64,000 bases of DNA from Ricinus communis (GCF_019578655.1 NC_063257.1:8742001-8806000), one strand, 5' to 3'. Positions 51,832 to 63,937 are shown, numbered from the stretch's first letter. The notes: a model not told the origin generated them from the letters alone. Numbers and translations are program-made.

Positions 51832-54097
51832 ATGGATTCAACTCTGACCCGAATTGCAGCTCCACTTTCGCTTAAACAAAGCATCCGCTTCAGCAATTAT
51901 CGAAATTTCCATTCTCTCCCCTCCCGAGAACTCTCTGTTCAGAGACTGTTTTCTTCCAATCCAAACCTGGAAACAAGCAGCAGCAACAGAAGAGCTCCTG
52001 GAAATGACACCGTCTTCGACGAGTCCACTTTTGAAGCAGAGAGGCTACGACTCGATGCCAAGGCGCGAGAATCCATGGCGGAGACTTCTAAATTAGAAAT
52101 GCAACTTGATCCGAAAGCTTGGAAATGGGTCATCCGAAAGAGAATTTGGGATTTCATGGAGGCCCGAAATATAGCCCAGAACCCGCGACCTGTTCACCAC
52201 CGTATCCCCAATTTTATTGGCGCCTCAGCTGCTGCTCAAAATGTAGAGTAATATATCTGCATCTTGCTCCTTAACTATGTCTTCTCATATTTAAATCTGC
52301 AGTATTAAATTTAACAGTTGATTGTTATTTTTTCTTTTTTAATGCTTGTTTTAACTCAAATATGTGAATGTAATTAGTTGGGTTATGGCAGATGGCCGGG
52401 TTAGAAGTATTTCATGATGCGGGTTGTGTGAAGGTAAACCCGGATTCTCCTCAAAAGCAAGTCAGGTTCCTCACTCTCTCTGGTTAGTTGTTTTAATTTC
52501 TTTTTGTGTTCATTGTCTTAAAGATCATTTGCTTTGTTCGGTTTAGTTTGTTTTTATTTTTTCTCATTTCTTGATGAAGAAAAAACTTTTTATTTTCCTT
52601 GTGAATGCTAAGGTGGAAAGGAGCTGTTGACTCCCCAACCTCGTTTGAGAACAGGGTTTTTCTCTGTACTTGAATCTGATATGTTGGCCCCTAATACCAT
52701 TCTTGAAGCATGCACCTCAGTTGGGGTTGCTAAGTATGGTAGGCCTATTGGATTGGATGAAAAGATTAAGGTTGATCTAATTGTCATCGGTTCAGTTGCT
52801 GTTGACCCAAAGACTGGTGCTAGACTTGGTAAGGGAGAGGTACCCACATGTTCCATCTTGCTAATTCATTCGAAAGTTTTAACTATGCTCATGGTTTGTG
52901 GGCGCCAAATAGGAAAGTTTGTTGCTTTATTGATAAAGATTGCTATCACAAAGCTTACCCAAAATTATTGCTTTTGCACCTATAATTCCTTTCAGTTTTA
53001 ATGAAGTCGCTTTTATTAACCGTTGGATTATCAAATGCATCATGATTCCGTGTTTAATTTTGGTCAAGATTTGAAACTGCTTTAGAATGGTAAAATACAT
53101 ACTGCCTTTGAAGAGAAGATTCTATGACGTTGCTGAAAAAGGATTTGGGGTGCAGGGGTTTGCAGAACTTGAATATGGAATGCTGCGTTATATGGGAGCC
53201 ATTGACGACTCAACACCAGTCGTCACCTCTGGTAGGTGCAATAGTTATTCTGGATCCTGCTTCCTACCTTTCCATCATAATGTTACAACTAGATTTCATA
53301 TCGCAATTATGTTGAGCATTCTTAATTAAGTCCCTACTTCTCTTTTCTGGTAATTTGTATAGACAGAAGTTGAATGGTTATATCCCATACCACATGTAAT
53401 GCATACCCATCAGAGCACCAACAGTTCTATTTAATGTTAATTAACATTGAACTACCTTATATTAACTTAGTTTCTCCTTGTGTCCATCTCTCTGTTTTAA
53501 TTGCTCTTGCAGTGCATGATTGCCAATTGACAGATGATATTCCAGTTGAGAAATTGCTGATCCATGATGTTCCTGTTGACATCATATGCACCCCCACCCA
53601 AGTCATCTTCACCAACACAACCATCCCCAAGCCTCAAGGTTTGTGGAGCAGTGAAAGTTAGTAGTGCAAAGTCTTTAATTCTGACCATCATAACCTCTTT
53701 TTGTTAGGGTGTATGTCTTGATGAATGTGGTTTTTGATAAATGCGGTCCTGATAAATGTGAATCTATCTTGTGAAAGGCATTTGCTGTAGTGGCCAGGTA
53801 ATGTTACCATGCATATCCTAGGATGAAGCCTTTTTATACAGACAAGACAGATTGCCTGAGCTTCATAGTCTGCAGAAGTGTCTATTTCTGTCTTGACCAT
53901 TTTTCCTTGCATACATAAGTAACATGGGATTCTCTTGGATTGTAGGGATCTATTGGGACAAATTATCACCTGAGAAGCTTGGCCAAATTCGGATACTGAG
54001 GGAACTTAAGAGAAGAATTGAATTGGAGACGGGGCAGAAACTTCCAACTGGACCGTCCGAGAAACTGCCCCCTACAGCTCAACGGAGAAAGAAATGA
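51832..54097 (+). CDS. COG0212: 5-formyltetrahydrofolate cyclo-ligase-like protein COG0212
   Basis: Plant homologue of 5-formyl-THF cyclo-ligase; the COG0212 branch has been linked to thiamine rather than folate metabolism, and is organellar in plants. Six exons: 51832-52242, 52392-52482, 52613-52839, 53156-53231, 53513-53638 and 53946-54097. They total 1,083 bases, 360 residues. The first ~50 residues are rich in Ser/Arg with no acidic residue before the first Glu of SRELS, as in a plastid or mitochondrial transit peptide. Recognisable blocks are [74 protein letters not shown] and [10 protein letters not shown]. All exon joins keep frame. The Gly-rich [17 protein letters not shown] is the conserved cyclo-ligase signature region. 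Secure family call; function from literature on the family. Confidence 0.94.
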
Positions 54098-54330
54098 GTT
54101 TTATATATGCACCATAATGCAAGTATAGGTTGTGTTACCTTGGTATGTGGATTAAGATGATCCGAGACATTTGCTTATGCAAATGTATACATACGTGGTT
54201 TCGGGAAATGGAAATGGTTTATTATTTAATGGTCTATTTTTGACATTATTAAAGACAATTTCAATAATGTCATTGGGGAAGCAGCACCAGATTCAAGTTT
54301 TTTTTGGACATGATAGACTATCAACCAAGA

Positions 54331-54404
54331 GCTGGAATAGCTCAGTTGGTTAGAGCGTCTGGCTGTTAACCACAAGGTCGAAGGTCCAAGCCCTTCTTCT
54401 AGTG
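54331..54404 (+). tRNA. tRNA-Asn (GTT anticodon), degenerate
   Basis: 74 nt of nuclear-type tRNA-Asn with GCTGGAATAGCTCAGTTGGT at the start and anticodon loop CTGTTAA. Defects compared with the usual gene: TCTGG against CCACA leaves a C-C mismatch in the anticodon stem, the T-loop reads TCCAAGC instead of TTCGA.., so the B box is GGTCCAAGCC, and the first acceptor pair is G-T. A short T-rich tract follows. It is probably a pseudogene or a poorly expressed copy. Confidence 0.8.
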
Positions 54405-54475
54405 CATTTACTTTTTCATTATTTTTACATGCTTTTTTACCATATATACAAATCAATTTGTTTTTTTAAGAATTG

Positions 54476-54512
<37 letters not shown>

Positions 54513-55260
54513 CTAATTTGTTAAGCAGTTTAAAGTATATAATATTATAAGACTCTTTCTTTTTATATAAATGTAAGTGTGCTTATTTTGATTTGAAAAG
54601 ATAAAATATTAAAAAATAGGACTAGATTCATTGAATAAGAATTTCAGATAAACTCTTTTATGGCATTAAGTAAAAGATACTTTTTTCAAATATTACATAT
54701 ATAATATGTAGTATTGCCTTATTCATAAATTAACTATCACAAGCTTCCTGGACTGAAATTTTTACTAATTAATTAGTTTAATGCATGATATTGCAGCTTA
54801 TCTTTTTTATTAAGTTTCATGGGTTTTCTTTTATAAAAAAGCTTCATGGAGTATTGAACCATTTTTATTAATTAAATAGTTTAATATATGAGATTATAAG
54901 CTTTTAAGAATAAATATTATGACCTCGAGGATAAATTCTTATAGTTTATATATATATATTCTATTATTAATTTTAAACATATATAATCGTAGTTCACATA
55001 AATATTTCATGAAAATTATTATCTAAGTTTAATGTATATTTCCACCTATATATTAAACCGATAGATGATTGACATATATTCATTAGTTTTAAGTGATGAA
55101 TATGTCAATTCTCCAAGGCCAAAGTGTAAAACACTCATACATATATGGTACTTTTTTATTAGTTGTAGTATATCAAACATAGATAAGAAATTTCAAATAT
55201 TACAATGCATTCGATTAATATAAAAATTTAATTCTAGAAAAAATATTATTAAATTATTTT
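54405..55260. other. AT-rich spacer
   Basis: Contains an AT microsatellite at about 54478-54507. No gene or other signal seen. Confidence 0.5.
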
Positions 55261-55540
55261 ATGGTTTAATATATTTTTATAGTAGGTTTTGTGGTTTGTT
55301 TTTTGTCGCTTTAATATTTTATGAATATAATTATTAATAAATAAATGTCAAATTACACAACACCGTTAAAAGATTTTGACATGGCATGCAATAGCCATTG
55401 TTCTTTTAACTGTTATATTAGCACTTGTTAACAGTATTGTGCAATTTAGCCGTTATTTATTAACGGTCATATTTATAGAACATCAAAATGACAAAAGGCA
55501 AACTATATTTTTTCTATGGTGAAAATACATAAAACCGTAT
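55261..55540. mobile_element. Fold-back (MITE-like) element
   Basis: The two halves are imperfect reverse complements over nearly their whole length. GGTTTGTTTTTTGTCGCTTT at 55293 pairs with AATGACAAAAGGCAAACTA at about 55488. AATTACACAACACCGTTAA at 55353 pairs with TTAACAGTATTGTGCAATT at 55429. No coding capacity. The outer ends are diverged, so the target duplication is not clear. Confidence 0.6.
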
Positions 55541-55794
55541 GACAGTTAGTTTATTTAAATTTTTACTTAATTTTATTACAATTTTGTAATATAATTATGT
55601 AATTGTAGCCTATGCGTTGTCAAAAATTAACTATGGGTTCTAATTGCCATTATTATGATAAATAATACTACTTCCACGCAAAAAAGTAGTTTTTTTTCGC
55701 TTGCTTAGTTATACTTGTTGATTAAAAACTTATTAATATACATATTATTATAAAAATATAAGTTTTAATTTTTTATTTTAGAATTATAATTTGC

Positions 55795-56300
55795 ATATTT
55801 GATTTTTTATTTATTTAGACATAATTATCCTTATTAACAATAACTTATTTTAAATTGATTTCATATAATTAAATTTATATATTTTAAAATAGATAATTAT
55901 TATTTTAAAATTATTCTTAATAGTTAAATAATTATAATATTTAAAATTATGCTATCCGAAATTAGAAATTTTTATCAATAGAATTTAAAATTTAGATTTT
56001 TACATTTAAAATAAATTTTATAAATATTTTTAATAATAAATATAATTAAGCTAACAAATAACTATAAATTTTTTAATTATTATAAATTATTTTTATTAAT
56101 TTATATTATTAAAATATAATATAATATAACGATAAAATATATTTTCAATGGTCATTTAACATACTAACAATAATCGCTAATAAGATTATATCAAACGGTT
56201 TAATTTATCAACCATCAACTACTAATTACCAGTTATCAGCCACCAGCTGATCAACTACCAGATATCAGCCACTTGCTTATCATCAGCTGAATTAAACGGA
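55795..56300. mobile_element. Dispersed repeat copy A (non-autonomous, probably hAT-like)
   Basis: About 500 bp closely related, in the same orientation, to 61665-62135. Shared blocks include ATAACTTATTTTAAATTGAT, TTTTAAAATTATTCTTAATA and GGTCATTTAA. The right end carries repeated CAGCTGAT/TATCAGC words, as in subterminal repeats of hAT-like elements. It ends about 200 bp upstream of the UTP15 start codon. Confidence 0.6.
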
Positions 56301-56436
56301 TTGTGACTTTTTTAATTTATTATAGTAAATTATATAAAATAAACTATTTTATAGACAAAGTGAATAACGTAAGGGGCTAACTCGGCCCTTCGGCCTAATA
56401 ATAAGTTCAGAATCCTCTATTTCTTTGGCAGTTAAT

Positions 56437-56454
56437 AAACCCTAAAAACCCTAA
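56437..56454 (+). promoter_or_regulatory. Two adjacent telo-boxes in UTP15 promoter
   Basis: AAACCCTAA occurs twice, back to back, about 50-65 bp before the start codon. GGCCCTTCGGCC lies just upstream at about 56384. Telo-boxes mark plant ribosome-biogenesis and translation genes. Confidence 0.65.
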
Positions 56455-56500
56455 AAACACAATACAACGGGCAGAGCTTTCCTTCACTTCAGCACCTTCA

Positions 56501-58078
56501 ATGGAAAACCAAAACTCAATCTTCCCAATAAAACCAAAACTAAAACCCAAATCGAGAACTCCTTCAAAATCTCCAGAATCCAAATACTGGTCTTCCTTCA
56601 AATCCACTCAAATCCCTAACTTGATCTCTTCAATACCTTCAATTGCCTACTCTCCAATTCCCTCTTCTCACCTCTTCGCCGCCGCAAATTCCGCTTCTCT
56701 CACTCTTTTCTCCTCTCAAACATTCGCTCCCACATCCTCCATCTCATCCTTCTCCGACGTCGTTTCCTCCTGCTCTTTCCGCTCCGATGGCTCCCTCATT
56801 GCCGCCTCCGATCTTTCTGGGCTCGTTCAGGTCTTCGATGTCAAAAGCCGGAACCCACTTCGTCGTCTTAAGTCACATGCCCGTCCTGTTAGGTTTGTTA
56901 AATACCCATTTCTTGATAAGCTTCATTTAGTGTCTGGTGGTGATGATGCTATTGTTAAATATTGGGATGTTGCTAGTGAAACTGTGGTTCTTGATTTGTT
57001 GGGTCATAAAGATTATGTTAGGTGTGGTGATTGTTCTCCAATTGACGGCGAGGTTTTTGTTACTGGGTCTTATGATCATTGTGTTAAATTATGGGATGTT
57101 AGAGTTGAGAGTAAAAGATCAGTTCTTGAAATGAATCATGGCAAGCCTATTGAGGATGTCATGTTTTTGCCTTCTGGTGGAATGCTTGTTACTGCTGGAG
57201 GTAATAGTGTAAAGATTTGGGATTTGATTGGTGGAGGAAAGATGGTTCATTCTGTTGAGAGTCATAATAAGACGGTTATGTCTGTCTGTGTAGGGAAGAT
57301 AATGGAAGATGAGGGAATGCAGTATAGAATTATGAGTGTTGGTTTAGATGGGTATATGAAGGTTTTTGATTATGCTAAAATGAAAATTACCCATTCAATG
57401 AGGTTTCCTGCTCCCCTTATGTCAATTGGGGTTTCACCTGATTGTATGTCTAGGGCAATTGGAACTTCGAATGGGATTATATTTGGTGGGAGAAGGAAGG
57501 TGAAGGAAAATGAGGAACAGGGTGGAAGAGGGTTTGGGGATTTTATGGGTTTAGGGAGTATTGGGGAGCCGCAGAGACGGGTTTTGAGGCCTACTAATTT
57601 TAGGTACTTTCATAGGAGTCAAGGAGAGAAGCCAAATGAAGGTGATTATTTGATATTGAGACCCAAGAAGGTGAAATTGGCTGAGCATGATAAGTTGTTG
57701 AAAAAATTTAGGCACAAAGAAGCTTTTGTTTCAGTTCTGAGTGGGAAGAATCCAGAATATGTGGTGGCTGTGATGGAGGAGTTGGTGGCTAGGAGGAAAT
57801 TGATCAAGTGTGTGTCAAATCTGGATGAAGAAGAGCTTGGATTGTTGTTGGGTTTCTTGCATAAGTACTCAACTATGCCAAGACATTCCGGTCTGTTAAT
57901 GGGGTTAACGAGAAAAGTGCTTGATATGAGGGCTGATGATATTAAAGCTTCTGATGCATTGAAGGGTCATATTAGAAATCTGAAGCGTTCAGTCGAAGAA
58001 GAGATCAGAATACACCACGCACTTCAGGAGATTCAAGGAATTATTTCTCCACTATTGAGGATTGCTGGGAGAAGATAG
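56501..58078 (+). CDS. UTP15: U3 snoRNP (SSU processome) protein UTP15 / SLOW WALKER 1
   Basis: Nucleolar WD40 protein of the t-UTP subcomplex, needed for 18S pre-rRNA processing; SWA1 is the Arabidopsis name. It is a single uninterrupted frame of 525 residues, near the family length. WD repeats end in VFDV (residue ~120), KYWDV (~160), KLWDV (~205), KIWDL (~245) and KVFDY (~300). The C-terminal UTP15 domain follows at about 375-525, with HKEAFVSVLSGKNPEYVVAVMEELVARR-type helices (partly quoted: NPEYVVAVMEELV). The N-terminus is Lys/Ser-rich. The start codon follows a telo-box promoter at a short distance, and no in-frame upstream ATG was seen. No introns, as in several plant orthologues. Secure. 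Confidence 0.95.
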   Translation: MENQNSIFPIKPKLKPKSRTPSKSPESKYWSSFKSTQIPNLISSIPSIAYSPIPSSHLFAAANSASLTLFSSQTFAPTSSISSFSDVVSSCSFRSDGSLIAASDLSGLVQVFDVKSRNPLRRLKSHARPVRFVKYPFLDKLHLVSGGDDAIVKYWDVASETVVLDLLGHKDYVRCGDCSPIDGEVFVTGSYDHCVKLWDVRVESKRSVLEMNHGKPIEDVMFLPSGGMLVTAGGNSVKIWDLIGGGKMVHSVESHNKTVMSVCVGKIMEDEGMQYRIMSVGLDGYMKVFDYAKMKITHSMRFPAPLMSIGVSPDCMSRAIGTSNGIIFGGRRKVKENEEQGGRGFGDFMGLGSIGEPQRRVLRPTNFRYFHRSQGEKPNEGDYLILRPKKVKLAEHDKLLKKFRHKEAFVSVLSGKNPEYVVAVMEELVARRKLIKCVSNLDEEELGLLLGFLHKYSTMPRHSGLLMGLTRKVLDMRADDIKASDALKGHIRNLKRSVEEEIRIHHALQEIQGIISPLLRIAGRR

Positions 58079-61000
58079 CTTTTCTGTCTTTAAGGTACTC
58101 TTTGCTGCTCATACGACAAAGAAACTTCTTGCAATTTGTACCTTGCTGGAAGTAATTTATGTGTTAATTTTGGAGGTTTTTTTTTTTTTTTTCAATGTGT
58201 CAATTTTGATAGTATTTAATCATGAAAGACCAAGTTTTCTCTTGTAATTCGCCGAGATTGATTAAAAACTGACACAAACTCACCTATATATCTAGTCTTT
58301 GCTATTTCTACGCATCTTTATAATTAAGATTTATTACTATGGAGTGTCCGATTTCAGGTCACAATTGCTCTTTAATTATTGAATTGGTTAGGCTTTAAAT
58401 CTTACATCCGTCGACTATATAGTCTTCTATAGTTTTTATGTTAGAAAAACTAGTCAAATGACTAAATTCATTAAGAAATTCAATTTAGTTTTAAATTTTC
58501 ATATCAAGTATATCAAACTCAATATTATCTAATTAAAGTAAGAAATTTTAAATATTTAATTTTAAGTTTTTAAGGATTTGTATTTGTTTTAACTTTATAT
58601 TTTTAGCACTTCATTAATAGTCTAAGAATATCAATAATTAATTTTTAAATTTGGTAACAATTTTTACTATAATTGAAACTAAAGACATTTAAAATTAGTA
58701 AGTTTGCTATAATTTTAAAATTTTATAAATTAATATTAAATATTAAAAAATTTATTAAATTGTATCTATCAACTTAATTTGATAATTGAACAGTCGAACA
58801 ATGCACGAGTAAATCGTTAGTTAATTTTTAAATTTGGTAACAACTTTTACCTCAACCGAAACTAGGAAAATAATAAGATACATAAAAATCAATCGAAACT
58901 AGGAAAATAATAAGATACATAAAAATAAGCAAATTGATTGTAATTTACCTTTTTAGTTATTAGGGAAAAGGTACAAAATGACCCTAATGCTTAGCCTTAC
59001 AGTCATATATAACCTTTATGTCTGTTTTTTTTTTTTTTGCTAAATATATAAAACTTTAAATTTTTTGAAACGGCTACTTTTTAATATTGACTATTAAGTC
59101 AACGAGACTTCACTGTTTATAATCTAATATTTGAGCTTAAATAATAGTGAAATACAAGAGAAATTCTTTAAATTTCACTAACAAATTAATTAGTATTATA
59201 GAAACAGAAAAAAATTATGATTTCACTCTGTAGCTATAAAAAAAAAAACCTATGCTTTTTTACAATTAATAGGCACAAATTGATATTTATTATTATTAAC
59301 TAATTTACAACGAGTTCATCTTTGATTAAAACGTCTAACGGATAAGCCCTCATTCAATTAAATTTTAGAAAAAATATAAATATCCATTTTTTATTTTTTT
59401 TATCAAAATTTATGATATTTTTCTATTTGTTCAATTTTATTATGTTAAACTATTAAAAATATTTTTTTAGTATTTTTTTAAAATTTATAGTATGGTTATT
59501 TTCAATTATTATCGATTATTTTATTCAAAATAACAAAAAAATAAAAAATAATTAAAAAATATATTTTTTTATATATTAATTTTAAGATATTTTAAAAAGT
59601 TTCTAAATTTGAATATTTAATATTCTATTAAGATAACTTGCATACATCATTTTGTTTATATCCATTTTGAGAGGAAAAAAGAAGAAGAAGAAGAAGAACA
59701 AGAGTTTTTTATCAACCTTTATTTTATTTGCTTAATTATGCCTTATATGTTGATATTGTAGTTTTTTAAAAAAAAAAAAAATTAATATTGAGAATAAAAT
59801 AATAAATAGCAAACAATAAACATGTACATAGACACACTTTAAGAAAAAGAAGTCATTATTTGGAAGAAAACAAAAATAAAAAAGTATAACCATTGTAATG
59901 TAAGAAAAAGAAGAATTATTTAATTTACACATACCCACATGTATGCTTCTTATTTAAAGTTCCCAAAATTCTGAAACACAAGCTATCATTTTTTTTTTTT
60001 AAAGAGTTTGTGGAGGATAAAATAAAATTTGAGAAGTAACCGGTGCCGTTTTGATTTAACATGACTTCATTCCTAGTAGTATTAGCGGTTCAAGTTTCAA
60101 TTTGGAAACATATTGGTATATTTATGTTTTAGTTGTCTAATTATTCTTAATAACTTGTACAAAGAATTCATTCTAGAACAAATATTTTCCTATAGAAATA
60201 TTTATATATTTAATTTATAAATTTTATATACTCAGAAAATATAGTTGGCTATTCTAAAACGTTACATATTATAGATCTTAAAAAAATTAAACAACAATCA
60301 AATGCATTTATAAGAATGTCAATATATCGAATTTTTTTAGGAAAAAAGAATTAAGGAAATAAAAGAGACTATGTATTATCAAAATCAAAATGATTTTTAT
60401 GAACAAAATTTACATAAAATATGTCCAGAACAAATATAAAAATATTTTTTTTTGAAATGATTAAAATACCCATATTAATTTTACAAATATTACATGTAAA
60501 CTTTAACCTAATTGTCCTACTTTAACTTTTAATATGAAATCCTAAGGTTACTAATTACGTCTTAAAAGAAATATGCTTATTTCTCTTAAGAGCCTCCGGA
60601 GGAAGTAACATCTAAGCAGAAAAGCTAGAAAGCATAAGGTCTTAAATGTATTCTAATGGTGTTTTTGCCGACGAAAGAAATAAAAAAATAAAAAATTTTA
60701 ATATATATATGTCAAGTTTGTGGAAATGTCAGTGCTTTCATACCCTGAAAGGTAATTAATAGGTGAGGCAAATGACTGCTGCGAGGTAGAAAAAAATGGC
60801 TAAAGCTGATGGTAGTTTTTGTAGTCAAAGATTCTATTTGGCGACATTTATAGACCATCGCAAAATATGCTGAATTTTGATAAATAAATTGCATTTTCCA
60901 TACTTTTAGTCTCGCATCGTTAATAGCGTCGACATTCTAAGGTCATTAGCTAGCATCGTAAGTTTCAACACTCTTTCTTTTTTTGCGCCATTCTTTTAGC

Positions 61001-61500
61001 TTATTGCGTCACCTTAGGCTACTCCAGATCACTATTTGGCGACGCTATGGCGCCATTAACGATAACGATATTTTTCTCGAAAATAAAAAAAAAGCCGATA
61101 ATAATATTCCTATTTTGGATATCTTTGGAATCTTACCTATTATTTTAGCTATAAAACTATTTGCATTTGTCAACATTTGCAATAGAATTTTTCTAAAAAA
61201 GTGAATATTATCGATTAATATTTAAATCTGAATTACGGTCTTAATTTGAACTTTTTATAAAAAGAAATAAAGTCTCTCATGGAATAAGTTATAAACTATT
61301 TAAGTTCCGTCTTAAGAAAATATTCATCAAAATAGTAATATTTATATATAAAATTTTAAAAAATAGATGTTATGTTATGTTTTATCTTACTATAATATTG
61401 TTTTGTCTCATCAACTTTATTTGTATAATATGATAATATATTTATTTATCTTGTCTTTAATTTTTATTAATTCACTAATAATATTAAGTATTAAGAGAGT
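58079..61500. other. AT-rich intergenic region
   Basis: No gene. It contains a 37-bp tandem duplication near 58857-58927, a more diverged partner of the flanking sequence about 185 bp upstream, and a GAA run at about 59680-59698. A less AT-rich patch at 60720-61080 has CTATTTGGCGAC twice (near 60834 and 61032) and scattered GCGTC/CATCG words that look like a decayed transposon. Nothing else supported. Confidence 0.5.
58857..58927. repeat. 37-bp tandem duplication
   Basis: CGAAACTAGGAAAATAATAA followed by GATACATAAAAAT occurs at 58857 and again at 58894 with no mismatch over about 33 bases. Confidence 0.85.
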
Positions 61501-62135
61501 ATTTAATTTAGAAGTTTGATGCAGTTAATAGTTATTTCTCACTGAACAACTATATTAAAGTGTTTGGTAAAGATTTAAAAAACAACAACTGATAGTTGAT
61601 TTAATCATAGTCTGCTGTTGATTATATCAGCTCTATTTTAAAGCTTTTTCTTATTCGCTGATAGCTGATTTGATTGTTTTATTTATTCTGGACACTATTA
61701 TCCTTATTAAAACTTATTGACAATAACTTATTTTAAATTGATTTTATATAATTAAATTTAAATATTTAAATTAAATAATTATTATTTTAAAATTATTCTT
61801 AATAGATAAATAACTATAATATATAAAATTATAAAATTTTTATTAATTTAAATTTAAATTTCTATTTTTAAGATAATTTTTATAAATATTTTTAATAATA
61901 AATACAATTGAGCTAAAAATGAATTATAATTTTTTAAATTTTTATAAATTATTTTTATTAATTTGTATCATAAAATATACTATAATAAAATAAAATACTG
62001 ATAAATTATACATTCAAGGGTCATTTAATATACTAACATCAATCACTAATAAAATTTTATTAAAATTTTAATTTATCAGCTATCAGCTACGAGCTTGGAG
62101 CTGGTATAGCTGCATTGATCAGCTGAACTAAACAA
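61500..62135. mobile_element. Dispersed repeat copy B (non-autonomous, probably hAT-like)
   Basis: Related to copy A (55795-56300) from about 61665 onward. The left part has GTGTTTGGTAAAG and CTGATAGCTGATTTGATTG. The right end has ATCAGCTATCAGCTACGAGC and GATCAGCTGAACTAAACA. These CAGCTGATAG words at both ends, inverted, suggest the termini of a non-autonomous DNA transposon. It ends about 560 bp upstream of the RNR1 start codon. Confidence 0.6.
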
Positions 62136-62440
62136 GTCTTAAGTCAAAAAAATTAATATTTAGATATTTATTAAGTGATAACTTTCTCATAATTATAAAT
62201 TGTATTTGATGTCGAGTGGATATAACTAAATCTCGACTATTTAATTTTAGATAATAAATAATTTGTGTTAAAGTTAATAATAATTTTAAAAGTATCAAAT
62301 ATTAATCTAACAATAATATTGTTAATAATCTGAGTTTATAACAACAATCGGATAAGAATTTACCAAGAAGTTCTTTAGTAAATTCAAGTGTATCTTCAAG
62401 CCACCGCGCCACCGTCTCGTTCATGTCCACGTATCAAACT

Positions 62441-62449
62441 GGCGGGAAA
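62441..62449 (+). promoter_or_regulatory. E2F binding site in RNR1 promoter
   Basis: GGCGGGAAA is the reverse complement of TTTCCCGCC, a full match to the E2F consensus. A weaker GGCGAAAG lies 20 bp downstream. Confidence 0.7.
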
Positions 62450-62590
62450 ATTAAAACATCGGCGAAAGTGCAGAAGAACTTGACTAAAATAAATAAATCA
62501 AACAAAACTAACTCTTCAAATTCAATTCAATTTCAAATCCTTTAAAATTGGCTCTAGCTTCTCTTGCAATCTTTCTCCCTTTCATTTCTC

Positions 62591-62598
62591 TATATAAA
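62591..62598 (+). promoter_or_regulatory. TATA box of RNR1
   Basis: TATATAAA lies about 100 bp before the start codon, downstream of the E2F site, in the expected order. Confidence 0.65.
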
Positions 62599-62699
62599 CA
62601 AGCACAATCCTTAGCAGCTCCTACAACCTGTTCGATAGAATTTCTCGATCACCTTTCCAGTTAAAATCAAACTTTTTTCTCTTCAAATATTATACAATC

Positions 62700-63937
62700 A
62701 TGTATGTGATAAAACGTGATGGGCATCAAGAAACCGTTCATTTCGACAAAATCACTGCTCGATTGAAGAAACTGAGTTATGGGTTAAATAGTGAGTACTG
62801 TGACCCTGTTCTTGTGGCTCAAAAAGTTTGCTCGGGGTTCTATAAAGGTGTCACCACTACTCAACTTGATGAGTTAGCCGCTGAGACAGCGGCTGCTATG
62901 ACTACTAATCACCCTGATTATGCTATTGTGAGTTGATTTTACGTGGTTGGTTTTATATCAATTTTGAATGTTTTGTATCTGGGGCTTCATTGGCTTTTAT
63001 ATAATGTGGTGTTGTGCTCTGGCGAGTCAGTTTATGTGGTTCCGATACCTGTGTTTATGTCAATTTTGAGTCTGTTTGTGGTCTTGATATCTGGGTTGAT
63101 TTCAACTTTGATTGATAATGTATGTTATGTGGTGCAGTTGGCTGCGAGAGTTGCTGTTTCGAATTTGCACAAAAATACAAAGAAGTCATTCTCAGAGACG
63201 TTAGTATTTCAGTTTGATTGAATTATTCTGGGGCTCTTTTTCTTAATTTTAGTGGGTTGTGTTTAGGAGACTGAAGTGTTATTTGCTTGAATGGGTTATG
63301 TAGGATCAAATTAATGTATAGTCATATTAATAAGAGGTCAGGGCAGAAGGCTTCTCTTATTGCAGATGATGTTTATGAAATAATCATGAAGGTAATCTCT
63401 CTCATTAATTTTTTTTAATGTTTCATAAAAAATATTTTTTTGAATATTGATACATTTGGCAGTGAGCTAATTTTTGAATCATCACCTGGCTCTCTTGATA
63501 AATACATAGGCTTAATCTTGTTTTTGAATACCATATATCTTGTGGTAATGCTTCTATTATCGGTGTATGGCTCTGTAACTCTAGTTAATATGGATTGAGG
63601 AATGATGTTTAGACAGAAAGTCTTTGTTTGATTTCGAAGAATGGATTTACTGATTTGTATCTTCTTGCTACAGAATGCTACTCGTCTGGATAGTGAGATC
63701 ATTTATGACAGAGATTTTGACTATGATTACTTTGGCTTCAAAACTCTTGAGAGGTCCTACCTTTTGAAGATTGATGGGAAGATTGTAGAAAGACCACAAC
63801 ACATGTTGATGAGGGTTGCTATTGGTATCCACAAAGATGACGTTGAATCTGCTGTTAAAACATATCACTTGATGGCTCAACGATGGTTCACACATGCTAC
63901 CCCTACTCTTTTCAATGCAGGAACACCCCAGCCCCAA
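62700..63937 (+). CDS. RNR1: Ribonucleoside-diphosphate reductase large subunit, 5' part (runs off window)
   Basis: Makes deoxyribonucleotides from ribonucleoside diphosphates with the small R2 subunit; cytosolic and S-phase linked. Exons read as 62700-62927, 63138-63199, 63304-63391 and 63674-63937, in frame throughout (214 codons). The N-terminal ATP-cone (residues ~1-90) starts [20 protein letters not shown]. The conserved [20 protein letters not shown] and [15 protein letters not shown] near the start of the catalytic barrel follow. A GT donor at 63938 shows that the gene continues beyond 64000, so the radical-site cysteines are not in view. Upstream E2F and TATA elements fit S-phase transcription. 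Identity very secure. Confidence 0.96.
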
